Of a stretch of 38,211 nt of DNA, positions 18,946 to 26,145 are shown in pieces; within the stretch, counting starts at the first letter, position 1, and each line of letters begins with the position of its first letter. The stretch is from Pseudomonadota bacterium. Its GTDB lineage: Bacteria > Pseudomonadota > Gammaproteobacteria > Burkholderiales > Casimicrobiaceae. The notes under the pieces are model-generated. The model did not search any database, was not told the origin of the DNA, and worked only from the letters and a program-made list of their open reading frames with translations. The translations under genes were made by a program, and so were the position numbers. The stretch is taken from assembly GCA_021784125.1 (NCBI GenBank), contig JAJXTF010000005.1:1-38211 (forward strand), read 5' to 3'.

Positions 18946-19722
18946 TCAGCGTCGATCGTCGGCGGCCGCGAGCTGCTGGTAGACGAGGCGCCCGATCGCG
19001 AGGAGTTGCGCGCGATCGAGGCTGCCCGCCAGCGCATACGCACAGCGGTCGTCCACCCAGTAGTAGACGCCGACGCCATCCTCGACCGCATAGCGAAACG
19101 CCGTCTCGCCGGTGCCGGGTCGCTTGCGCGCCTGCAGCGTCAGGCGCTGCTTGGCGGAGTTCTCGTACATGAACATGGCGGTCGGCTTCTCGTTCCCCGC
19201 CACCAGCCGCCCGCCGACCAGCGCATAGCCCGCGCCGTTGAGATCCGGCGCGTGCAGGGGAATGTCCAGCCGCCTGGAGAGCCACGCAACCAGCTGCTTT
19301 TCCTCCGGAGCCCAGACCTCGACCGGCCGCTTCGCATCCGAAGCGTAGAGCGCATGCGCGAACGCGGCCTCGCTCGCGAAGCTCGTCGGCATGCCCGCGT
19401 CCCGGAGGAGCGCGTTGCGGGCGTACCAGCCAAGGCCGACGCCGATCACCAGCGTGGCGGCGACGGCGAGCACAGGCAGGAAGATGCGGAGCGACCGCCG
19501 CGGCTTCGGCCGGGCCGCGTCGATCAGCCGCTGCGGCAGCGGCTCGTCCAGCAGCGCCGCCAGCCCTTCGCGCAGCCAGACGTTCTGGCCCTCGATGCCG
19601 GCGATCCTCGCGGCGAGGGCGGGATCCTGCACCATCGCTTCCTCGATCTCGGCGACGCGCTCGGGCGCGAGCTGCCGGTCGGCATAGGCGTGGACGTCGG
19701 CGTCGGTGACGGGCTTGCTCAT
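18946..19722 (-). CDS. anti-sigma factor (transmembrane)
   Basis: The 258-residue protein has a short cytoplasmic N-terminal domain (ADVHAYADRQLAPERVAEIEE), one membrane helix at about 76-97 (IFLPVLAVAATLVIGVGLGW) and a periplasmic domain of about 160 residues. This is the layout of membrane anti-sigma factors. The zinc-binding HxxxCxxC motif of ZAS proteins is absent. It follows the ECF sigma gene by 16 nt on the same strand, the standard sigma/anti-sigma pairing. By inference it holds the sigma factor at the inner membrane until an envelope signal arrives. The ligand or stress is unknown. Confidence 0.85.
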   Translation of the reverse strand: MSKPVTDADVHAYADRQLAPERVAEIEEAMVQDPALAARIAGIEGQNVWLREGLAALLDEPLPQRLIDAARPKPRRSLRIFLPVLAVAATLVIGVGLGWYARNALLRDAGMPTSFASEAAFAHALYASDAKRPVEVWAPEEKQLVAWLSRRLDIPLHAPDLNGAGYALVGGRLVAGNEKPTAMFMYENSAKQRLTLQARKRPGTGETAFRYAVEDGVGVYYWVDDRCAYALAGSLDRAQLLAIGRLVYQQLAAADDRR

Positions 19723-19738
19723 GTCCTGGGTATCATCC

Positions 19739-20284
19739 TCAGCGCAGCATCCTGACCGGCGCTGGGTTCCCGTCGGGGACGCCCGACGTCGCGCGACGCA
19801 GCTTCTCCCGCGCGCGCGAAAGCCGCGACATCACGGTACCGACGGGAATGGCCAGCAGCTTCGCGATTTCCTCGTAGCGCATCTCCTCGACCGCGGCCAA
19901 TACCAGGACCTCGCGCTGCTCGGCGGGCAGTCGCCCGAGCTCGCCCAGTACCTCCAGCAGCTCGACGTGGGTCTGCTGGGTCGCGCGCACCGGAAGCTGC
20001 CAGGCGGCGTTGCCGTCGCCATCGCCGTCGATCGACACGTTCTGCGCATCCCGTGTCGCGGCTGCGAGCTGGTTGACGAACAGGTTGTGCATGATCGTGA
20101 ACATCCACGCCCGCAGGTCGCTTCCGGCCGTCCACAGGCGGCGCTTCTCCCATGCCCGTGCGAGCGTTTCCTGGACCAGGTCGTCGGCGCGCGTCGGGTC
20201 GCCGGTCAACACCCGCGCATAGCGGCGCAGCCGCGGAATCGCGGCCAGCATTTCCGGCTCGGGCAGCGGTGGATCGACGACCAT
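19739..20284 (-). CDS. ECF-type RNA polymerase sigma factor
   Basis: The 181-residue product has sigma region 2 (RLRRYARVLTGDPTRADDLVQETLARAW, then DLRAWMFTIMHNLFVNQ) and region 4 (LPAEQREVLVLAAVEEMRYEEIAKLLAIP plus GTVMSRLSRAREKLRR), with no region 3. This is typical of group IV sigma factors. ATG 20284 gives the expected N-terminus; the track's start at 20479 reads back through the lipoprotein gene. It directs RNA polymerase to a small regulon, probably including its own operon. The order lipoprotein, sigma, anti-sigma on one strand supports autoregulation from the candidate promoter at 20818-20846. Confidence 0.92.
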   Translation of the reverse strand: MVVDPPLPEPEMLAAIPRLRRYARVLTGDPTRADDLVQETLARAWEKRRLWTAGSDLRAWMFTIMHNLFVNQLAAATRDAQNVSIDGDGDGNAAWQLPVRATQQTHVELLEVLGELGRLPAEQREVLVLAAVEEMRYEEIAKLLAIPVGTVMSRLSRAREKLRRATSGVPDGNPAPVRMLR

Positions 20285-20312
20285 GCGTGCATCATCCAAT
20301 GCGCGCCGCAAC

Positions 20313-20333
20313 GGGTCCGCGACACGCGGACCC
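20313..20333 (-). terminator. 9-bp perfect hairpin between the lipoprotein and sigma genes
   Basis: GGGTCCGCG and CGCGGACCC pair perfectly around a 3-nt loop in the 89-nt gap. No U-run follows on the minus strand, so it is not a classical intrinsic terminator. It may attenuate read-through so that the lipoprotein is made in excess over the sigma factor, or stabilise the upstream mRNA. Confidence 0.55.
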
Positions 20334-20373
20334 TGCGCCGTCGATATTACGCCGCCGCCGAGCGCGGCATCGT

Positions 20374-20784
20374 TCACTTCGCGACGTGCCAAGCGCCGTT
20401 CAGGAAGCCGTCGCCGGTCTTGTCCCCGGGCTTCTGGTCCTTCACCCATGCGTAGAGGGGTTTGCCCTTCCACGCCCACTGCTTCGTGCCGTCGTCGCGG
20501 GTGACGATCGACCAGTCGCCCCCTGCCTTGGCGTCGCCGACGGCCATCAGCGGCGGCCAGTTGGCGGCGCAGGGGCCGTTGCAGGCGCTCTTGCCCGGGG
20601 CATCCTTGTCGAAGGTGTAGAGCGTCATGCCGGCTGCGTTGGTCAGCGTACCGTCCGCCGCCTGCTTCGCGGGCATGGCGTCGTCCATCGCGTACGCGCC
20701 GTGCATCCCCATCGACGTGCAGGCGGAAAGGACCAGGGCGGCGACCAGCACGGCCGGACGGCCGACGATTCGACTCGAATTCAT
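20374..20784 (-). CDS. small secreted lipoprotein of the COG4315 ('secreted repeat') type
   Basis: The 136-residue precursor has a signal peptide with lipobox LSAC (VLVAALVLSACTSMG). The mature part contains the paired repeat seen in this family: GMTLYTFDKDAPGKSACNGPCAANWPPL and KPLYAWVKDQKPGDKTGDGF (each quoted shorter in the family as LYxFxxD and PLYxWxxD). It is probably anchored to the outer membrane; the family's function is unknown. It has a strong Shine-Dalgarno (AGGGAG). Because it sits directly upstream of an ECF sigma/anti-sigma pair behind a candidate ECF promoter, it may be the main target or the sensor partner of that sigma factor. Confidence 0.85.
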   Translation of the reverse strand: MNSSRIVGRPAVLVAALVLSACTSMGMHGAYAMDDAMPAKQAADGTLTNAAGMTLYTFDKDAPGKSACNGPCAANWPPLMAVGDAKAGGDWSIVTRDDGTKQWAWKGKPLYAWVKDQKPGDKTGDGFLNGAWHVAK

Positions 20785-20817
20785 GTGTGCTCCCTCTATT
20801 GTCGTGGCGACGGGCCG

Positions 20818-20846
20818 GTAAACAGGCGCGGACGCCGGGTTATTCC
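20818..20846 (-). promoter_or_regulatory. candidate ECF-type promoter upstream of the lipoprotein gene
   Basis: On the minus strand GGAATAAC (20846-20839), 14 nt, then TGTTTAC (20824-20818) resembles an ECF promoter (GGAA-type -35 and a short -10 at about 15-16 nt from the 7-nt -35). Initiation would leave a leader of about 27 nt with a good Shine-Dalgarno. The position fits an autoregulated lipoprotein-sigma-anti-sigma operon. It was matched by eye only. Confidence 0.45.
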
Positions 20847-20876
20847 ACCCCCCGGCGCCGGCCATGCCGTCGGGCT

Positions 20877-22343
20877 TCAGACAAGGAGCAGCGTCGCCAA
20901 GCCGAGGAAGATGAAGAAGCCGCCGGAATCGGTGACCGCGGTGATCATCACCGACGAGCCGACCGCGGGGTCGCGCCCGACCTTCAGCATCGTGAGCGGG
21001 ATCAGCACGCCCATCAGCGCCGCCAGCAGCAGGTTCAGCGTCATCGCCAGCACCATGACGAGGCCCAGCGACACGCGGTCGTAGAGGATCGTGGCGACCG
21101 CGCCCATCACGCCGCCCCAGATCAGGCCATTGATCAGCGCGACCGTCAGTTCCTTCCTGATCAGCTGCCGCGATTTCTCCTGCGTCACCTGGCCGAGCGC
21201 CGCGGCGCGCACGATCATCGTGATCGTCTGGTTGCCGGAATTGCCCCCGATGCCCGCGACGATCGGCATCAGCGCGGCCAGGGCGACCAGGCGCTGGATC
21301 GACCCCTCGAAGGCGCCGATGACCCGCGAGGCGATGAACGCGGTGACAAGATTGATGGCCAGCCAGGCCCAGCGGTTCCGGAACGACTTCCACACCGACG
21401 CGAACACATCCTCCTCTTCGCGCAGGCCGCCGTGGGCGAGCATCTCCTCCTCGCCGCGCCGGCGGACGAAGTCGAGCACTTCGTCGACCGTGACGCGCCC
21501 GACGAGCTTGCCGTTGGTGTCGACGACCGGCGCCGACACCAGGTCGTAGCGCTCGAACGCGCTCGCCGCCATCTCGGCTTTCTCGTGCTGCAGCAGCTTC
21601 ACCGGCGGGGGCTGCATCACGTCGGCGACCAGCGTCTCGGGCTCGCTGACGATGATCCGGTTGAGCGGCAGAACGCCCAGCAGCGTCTCGTGGCGGTCGA
21701 CGACGAACAGCTGATCGGTCTGCGACGGAAGTTCGTCGAAGCGCCGCAGGTAGCGCAGCACGACCTCGAGGGTCACGTCGGAGCGCACCTGGACGTCGTC
21801 GAAATCCATCAGCGCACCGACCATGTCCTCGTCGAAGGACATCGCGGCCCGCAGCTCCTCGCGATCCTCGACCGAGAGGCCCTGGAACACATCGTCCATC
21901 ACCTCCTGCGGCAGGTCGGGCGCCAGCGCGGCGATCTCGTCGGTCGGCAGCGCTTCGGCCGCCGCGACCAGCTCCTCGGTGTCCATCGAGGAGATCAGGG
22001 ATTCCCGGACCGCGTCGGAGGCCTCGACGAGGATCTCGCCGTCGCGGTCGGCCTTGACCAGGTTCCAGATGTAGAGCCGCTCGTCGAGCGGCAGGGTTTC
22101 CAGGATCCAGGCGATGTCGGCCGGGTGCAGTCCGGCGAGCTTGTCCTCGAGCTCGGTCCGGATCCGCGCCGCGACGGCGCTCGGCGCCGGCGCACCGCCA
22201 GGCGCGCCGCCCTGCTGCTCCTGGATCAGGCCTTCTACGAGCCGGTGCCGGCGCAGGAGCGCCGTGATCTCGACGAGCGCGTCCTGCACGCGTTCGCGTG
22301 GCTCGGAGCGCTCGGGCGCCCGGGCATCGAGTCGATCGGACAT
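20877..22343 (-). CDS. mgtE: magnesium transporter MgtE
   Basis: The 488-residue protein has the MgtE N-domain (LHPADIAWILETLPLDERL; repeated LPTDEIAALAPDLPQEV), two CBS domains (about 140-275, including APVVDTNGKLVGRVTVDEVLD) and five membrane helices from about 300. The pore signatures are MPIVAGIGGNSGNQT and VMITAVTDSGGFF. Cytosolic Mg2+ binds the N and CBS domains and closes the channel, so the protein regulates itself. The start ATG 22343 is preceded by a leader with a hairpin. Upstream on the same strand is mtgA, whose stop overlaps the candidate -10 for mgtE. Confidence 0.96.
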   Translation of the reverse strand: MSDRLDARAPERSEPRERVQDALVEITALLRRHRLVEGLIQEQQGGAPGGAPAPSAVAARIRTELEDKLAGLHPADIAWILETLPLDERLYIWNLVKADRDGEILVEASDAVRESLISSMDTEELVAAAEALPTDEIAALAPDLPQEVMDDVFQGLSVEDREELRAAMSFDEDMVGALMDFDDVQVRSDVTLEVVLRYLRRFDELPSQTDQLFVVDRHETLLGVLPLNRIIVSEPETLVADVMQPPPVKLLQHEKAEMAASAFERYDLVSAPVVDTNGKLVGRVTVDEVLDFVRRRGEEEMLAHGGLREEEDVFASVWKSFRNRWAWLAINLVTAFIASRVIGAFEGSIQRLVALAALMPIVAGIGGNSGNQTITMIVRAAALGQVTQEKSRQLIRKELTVALINGLIWGGVMGAVATILYDRVSLGLVMVLAMTLNLLLAALMGVLIPLTMLKVGRDPAVGSSVMITAVTDSGGFFIFLGLATLLLV

Positions 22344-22370
22344 CGGCAGGATCTCGGCAAGGGTGGATCT

Positions 22371-22390
22371 GCGGCTCTTTGGAGAGCCGC
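22371..22390 (-). other. 8-bp hairpin in the mgtE leader
   Basis: GCGGCTCT and AGAGCCGC pair perfectly around a 4-nt loop between the mtgA stop and the mgtE start. With initiation from TAGAAT at 22392-22397 the hairpin would begin at or near the 5' end of the mRNA. It may protect the transcript or end mtgA transcription. It is far too small for an M-box riboswitch. Confidence 0.5.
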
Positions 22391-22391
22391 G

Positions 22392-22397
22392 ATTCTA
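22392..22397 (-). promoter_or_regulatory. candidate -10 element for mgtE
   Basis: TAGAAT on the minus strand contains the TAG stop of mtgA. It would give a leader of about 42 nt for mgtE. No good -35 was seen, and the motif may be a chance effect of the stop codon. Confidence 0.3.
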
Positions 22398-23090
22398 CGG
22401 CAACTCGGCCGCAGGCATCCGGGCCAGGATGATCCCGATCTTGCGGTTCAGCCCCGGGGCGCCCTGATGGTACTGGTAGAAGCGGGGATTGGGCGCCATG
22501 GCGGCCAGCCGCGCCGCCTGTGCGGCGTCGAGACGCGAGGCCGGGATGGCGAAATAGTGGCGCGCCGCCGCGTCGGCGCCGAAGATGCCGTTGCCCCACT
22601 CGATGACGTTCAGGTAGAGCTCGAAGATTCGGCGCTTGTCGAGGATCGACTCGAGCATCACCGTGATCACGGCCTCCTCGCCCTTGCGCAGCCAGGTCCT
22701 CGATCCCGACAGGAACAGGTTCTTGGCGAGCTGCTGCGAGATCGTCGATCCGCCGGCGACGATGCGCCCGCGGCGCTCGTTCTTCTCCAGCGCCAGCGCG
22801 ATCCCGTCCCAGTCGAAGCCCTCGTGCTCGATGAACTTCGCGTCCTCGGCGGCGATCATCGCGCGCTTGAGCGGGGTGGCGATGGCCGCATAGGGAACGA
22901 AGCGGTACTGCAGGCTGGCCCGCGGATTCTTCGCACGCATGACGGCGAGCCGTTCCGCCATGAACGCGGTCTCGCGCGGCGGGTGGTCGCGCCACCACCA
23001 GATCATCGCCGCGAAATAGGCGTGCAGGACGATCAGCGCCGCGAGCGCGGCCCAAAGCGCGTAGACGCCGAGGCGCTGCAGGCGCTTCAC
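22395..23090 (-). CDS. mtgA: monofunctional biosynthetic peptidoglycan transglycosylase
   Basis: The 231-residue product has an N-terminal membrane anchor (about 8-32) and a single GT51 domain. Motif 1 is AEDAKFIEHEGFDWDGI with the catalytic Glu. Motif 2 is GGSTISQQLAKNLFLS, motif 3 RKGEEAVITVMLE and motif 4 KRRIFELYLNVIEWGNGIFG. It polymerises lipid II into glycan strands at the periplasmic face of the inner membrane. No penicillin-binding transpeptidase domain follows, so it is MtgA rather than a class A PBP. The start is GTG, 3 nt after the stop of the TonB-like gene. aroE, often found between these two genes in relatives, is absent. Confidence 0.96.
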   Translation of the reverse strand: MKRLQRLGVYALWAALAALIVLHAYFAAMIWWWRDHPPRETAFMAERLAVMRAKNPRASLQYRFVPYAAIATPLKRAMIAAEDAKFIEHEGFDWDGIALALEKNERRGRIVAGGSTISQQLAKNLFLSGSRTWLRKGEEAVITVMLESILDKRRIFELYLNVIEWGNGIFGADAAARHYFAIPASRLDAAQAARLAAMAPNPRFYQYHQGAPGLNRKIGIILARMPAAELP

Positions 23091-23093
23091 GGC

Positions 23094-24158
23094 CTACTCG
23101 CCGTGCAGCTCATCGCCCCGCGCGAAGGTCCAGGTGCGCGTGATGTACAGGATGTCCGTGTCCTTGCGGATGTCGTCGGGGAAAGGCGCGTAGGGTGCCG
23201 CCATCTCGACGATCTTGACGGCTGCCGCGTCGAGGATGCGCTGGCCGGACGAGTGGTTGACCTTGACGCTCTCGATGCTGCCGTTGGAGCTTATCGCGAC
23301 CGTCAGCACCAGGCTGCCGTAGAGCCGGTTCTCGCGTGCCGCTTCGGGATAGTTGAGGTTGCCGATGCGCTCGACCTTCATCCGCCAGTCCTCGACGTAG
23401 CGGGCAAAGCGGTATTCGGTTGCACGCGCGCCGATGTAGCGGCGTTTCGGACGCTTCTGGTAGGCGTCCATGTCCTTGGCGATCTGCGCCTCCAGGCGCA
23501 TCGCCTCGAGCGTCTTCTGCATCAACTCGTTGGCCGTCGGCGACTCCGTGGGCGCGACGGCGTCGACCGGCTTGGTCTCCGGCATCGGCACCGACACCGT
23601 GGCGCTGCGCTGCGTCAGCATTTCCTGCTTCGTGTTCTCGGGCGCCGGGGCGGATGCCGCCGCAACCGCGACATTGTGTTGCGGCTTGTCCTGCGGCAGC
23701 ACCGGCAGCGGCGACTTGGCGCGTCGCTTCTGGTCGGTGTTGCCCCCGCCGTCGAGGTTCGCCTGGGCGAGGATGTCGGCCTTGGTCGGCCGGGTCTGCG
23801 ACTTGGCATTGACCAGCGCGACCTCGAGCGCGGGGCCCTTGTCCCTGAAGCGGTTGAAATCGAAGGGACTGAAATGGACGGCGAGCACGATCGCGTGGGC
23901 GGCGATCGACGCGCCGAGCGCGATCAGTGCGACCCTGCCGTACCGGGACTGCGCCAGCGACTCGGGGGGAATGCGCGCCGGGGGAAGCGCGCCGGCGTAG
24001 GCGAGCTGCCCTTTCCTCGCGGGCGCCGCAGCCCCGGGCGCCGGCACCGCAACCCCGGGCGCGGGCACTGCCGCGAGCGGCGCTGCGGAGGACGAAGCGG
24101 ATCGTACGACGCGACGGGGCAAGGTGGTCAGGGCAGCCAAGGCGCAGGACCGGGGCAT
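23094..24158 (-). CDS. TonB-like energy transducer / TonB C-terminal domain protein
   Basis: The 354-residue protein has a cytoplasmic Ala/Pro-rich N-terminus with PAPG repeats, one membrane helix at about 75-95 (VALIALGASIAAHAIVLAV, with the TonB-type His), a long periplasmic Pro/Lys spacer, and a C-terminal TonB domain (NYPEAARENRLYGSLVLTVAI to the end). No exbB or exbD lies nearby, so it may borrow a distant ExbBD or have a structural envelope role. The start is uncertain: ATG 24158 overlaps a TACAAT hexamer that looks like a -10. If that is used, translation must begin further in, for example at a TTG in the next 13 codons. Confidence 0.82.
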   Translation of the reverse strand: MPRSCALAALTTLPRRVVRSASSSAAPLAAVPAPGVAVPAPGAAAPARKGQLAYAGALPPARIPPESLAQSRYGRVALIALGASIAAHAIVLAVHFSPFDFNRFRDKGPALEVALVNAKSQTRPTKADILAQANLDGGGNTDQKRRAKSPLPVLPQDKPQHNVAVAAASAPAPENTKQEMLTQRSATVSVPMPETKPVDAVAPTESPTANELMQKTLEAMRLEAQIAKDMDAYQKRPKRRYIGARATEYRFARYVEDWRMKVERIGNLNYPEAARENRLYGSLVLTVAISSNGSIESVKVNHSSGQRILDAAAVKIVEMAAPYAPFPDDIRKDTDILYITRTWTFARGDELHGE

Positions 24159-24162
24159 TGTA
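24157..24162 (-). promoter_or_regulatory. TACAAT hexamer overlapping the annotated tonB-like start
   Basis: On the minus strand GGCTACAATG contains both a good -10 hexamer and the ATG. If it is a real -10, the mRNA would start after this ATG, and the start of the TonB-like ORF must be downstream. If the ATG is real, the hexamer is coincidental. Confidence 0.3.
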
Positions 24163-24204
24163 GCCTGCTCATGCCGCCGTCATAAGCCCCGCCGGGCCCG
24201 CCGA

Positions 24205-26055
24205 TCAGGCGGCCACGCCCGCGTAGCGGCATTCGAGGGCCGGCTGCAGCAGATCGACGCGCAGTATCGCCACCCGTACGCGCGTTTCCGGCGCGCTCTC
24301 CGGCATGTCAGCAAGCCTGACGAACAGCGGCAGCCGGTCGAAGCGAACCAGCGTGTCGCGGATCACGCTGGCCGTGCATTCGCCGGCGCCCTCCTGCAGC
24401 AGCCAGCGCAGGCACCAGTAGTGTTCCATCCGGTCCTGCATCTCGGCATATTGCGAATACGTCGCCTCGAAATCGGCGAGGGCCGCGTGGAGCTCGGCAT
24501 CGTTGTCGGCATAGGGGGGCCGCTCGCCCTGCACGACCGCCAGCAACTGGCGCTGGTTGACGAGGTCGCTGTAGCGCCGCAGCGGCGAGCTCGCCCACAG
24601 GTAATGCGACAGCCCCAGGCCCTGATGCTCGCCGGGCCGGGTGCTCATCCTGACCTTGCCGCCGGCCTGCACGCGATACAGCCCCGGCGCACCGGCGTCC
24701 GCGATGCGCCGTCCCCAGACGTGATTGACGTGGATCATCAGCTCGGCGACCAGCCGGTCGAGCGGATTGCCGCGGCTGCGCGGGACGATCGCCACGCGTC
24801 CGGGCTCGCCCGCGGAAGTCCCGTTCCAGTCGATGTCGAAGCTGTAGTCGATGCGCGCCGGATCGGACTTGCCGCGAGCCTCGTAGAGCCGCGTCGCGAA
24901 CTTCCACAGCGCGCGCAATTCGCCGATCCGGCGCGACTCGCCCGGGGCCGCCAGGTCGGTCGCGAACGCCTCGGTCAGCGCGTCGAGCCGCAGGTTCGCT
25001 GCAATGGGCACGCGCTCCAGCACCGTGCGCTGCCCGAGGATCTCGCCTGCAGCCGTCGCCTCGACGTACAGCGACAGCGCCGGGGGGCTCCTGCCTTCGG
25101 CGAGCGTGAACGCCGCGACGGCATCGTCGGGCAGCATCGTCAGCTTGCGCCCGGGCATGTAGACGGTCGACAACCGGGAGCGGGCGATCGCATCGAGCGC
25201 GCTCCCGCGCAGGATCGCGAGCGCCGGACAGGCGATGTGGATGCCGATCTCGACGTTGCCGCCGTCGAGCCTGCGCACCGAGAACGCATCGTCGATCTCG
25301 GTCGTCGCGGCATCGTCGATCGAGAATGCCTCGACCTGCGCAACCGGCAGCTCGGGGATCGCCGGCAGATCCCCCCAGGGCGGAAACGCAATGCCCGTCG
25401 GAAACGATTCGACGAGGAAGCGCCGGAAATGGTAGTCGTGGGTCGAGGCAATCGCGCCGCAGGCCGCGAGCAATTGCAGCGGATTCGACTTCTGCACCTC
25501 GCAGGCGGCATCGAGCGCCTTCCATTCGGGCGCATTCTTGTCCGGGCGGTAGAGCAGCATGTCGAGCTTCGCTGCCAGCGCTTCGGGCAGGCGGCCCTGC
25601 CCCAGGTCGGCGGCCCAGGCGGCGATGTCGCGCGCTTCGCGCGCCTTGCGCTCGCGCGAGGCCAGCGCGGCCTTGAGCGCCTCGGGCGGCGCCTTGCGAT
25701 AGCGCCCGCGCCCTTTCCGATAGAAATACATCGGCGCGGACGACAGCGCGAGCGCAACCGCGGTCGATTCGGCCGCCGCAGGCGTACCCCCGAAATACTC
25801 GCGCGCGAGCTCGTCGAAGCCGAACTCGCCGTCGACCGACACCTCCCACAGGAAATCGGGGTCGATGCCGGCGACGAGCTCGTGGGCGCGCGCCATCGTC
25901 TCGGCAGGCGAGGGCGCGGCGAAGCGCAGCAGCACGTGTGCCGCCTTGATCTTCTGGCGCTTCCCCGACGCGGCCTCGACCTGCAGCGAAGCGTCGTTGT
26001 CGGCGAGCAGCGTCCCGGCCTTCAACTGCCCATCGTCCTCGAACAGCACATTCAT
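24205..26055 (-). CDS. RNB-domain exoribonuclease (RNase II/R family)
   Basis: The 616-residue protein has an N-terminal region unlike the cold-shock domains of RNase R, then an RNB catalytic domain from about 230. The metal-binding cluster is FSIDDAATTEIDDAFSV (Asp residues of motif I). Later motifs are PGRKLTMLPDDAVAAFTL, LVAELMIHVNHVWG and YLWASSPLRRYSDLVNQRQL with the catalytic-site Arg/Asp. It degrades single-stranded RNA 3' to 5' in the cytoplasm. The family is commonly found next to tonB-like, aroE and mtgA genes in betaproteobacteria. It is shorter than E. coli RNase R (813 aa), and I do not assign rnb or rnr. Confidence 0.9.
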   Translation of the reverse strand: MNVLFEDDGQLKAGTLLADNDASLQVEAASGKRQKIKAAHVLLRFAAPSPAETMARAHELVAGIDPDFLWEVSVDGEFGFDELAREYFGGTPAAAESTAVALALSSAPMYFYRKGRGRYRKAPPEALKAALASRERKAREARDIAAWAADLGQGRLPEALAAKLDMLLYRPDKNAPEWKALDAACEVQKSNPLQLLAACGAIASTHDYHFRRFLVESFPTGIAFPPWGDLPAIPELPVAQVEAFSIDDAATTEIDDAFSVRRLDGGNVEIGIHIACPALAILRGSALDAIARSRLSTVYMPGRKLTMLPDDAVAAFTLAEGRSPPALSLYVEATAAGEILGQRTVLERVPIAANLRLDALTEAFATDLAAPGESRRIGELRALWKFATRLYEARGKSDPARIDYSFDIDWNGTSAGEPGRVAIVPRSRGNPLDRLVAELMIHVNHVWGRRIADAGAPGLYRVQAGGKVRMSTRPGEHQGLGLSHYLWASSPLRRYSDLVNQRQLLAVVQGERPPYADNDAELHAALADFEATYSQYAEMQDRMEHYWCLRWLLQEGAGECTASVIRDTLVRFDRLPLFVRLADMPESAPETRVRVAILRVDLLQPALECRYAGVAA

Positions 26056-26093
26056 GGAAAGGCGCCGGCGGCGGCGTCACTCGGAGGGGGCGC

Positions 26094-26117
26094 AATTATA
26101 GCCGCGCGCCGTAGAAT
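26094..26117. promoter_or_regulatory. back-to-back -10 elements of the RNB and aldo/keto reductase genes
   Basis: On the minus strand TATAAT (26099-26094), a perfect -10, lies 38 nt before the RNB nuclease ATG. On the plus strand TAGAAT (26112-26117) lies 28 nt before the reductase ATG. Only 12 nt separate them, so each -35 region would fall in the other's transcribed leader and the two promoters should exclude each other. No consensus -35 was found for either. Confidence 0.55.
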
Positions 26118-26145
26118 GCCGGATTCGACGATGGGGAAACCTGCG

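Noticed and set aside
22344-22394. Magnesium riboswitch (M-box) upstream of mgtE
   Set aside because: The gap is about 50 nt, far too short for an M-box, and only one simple hairpin is present.
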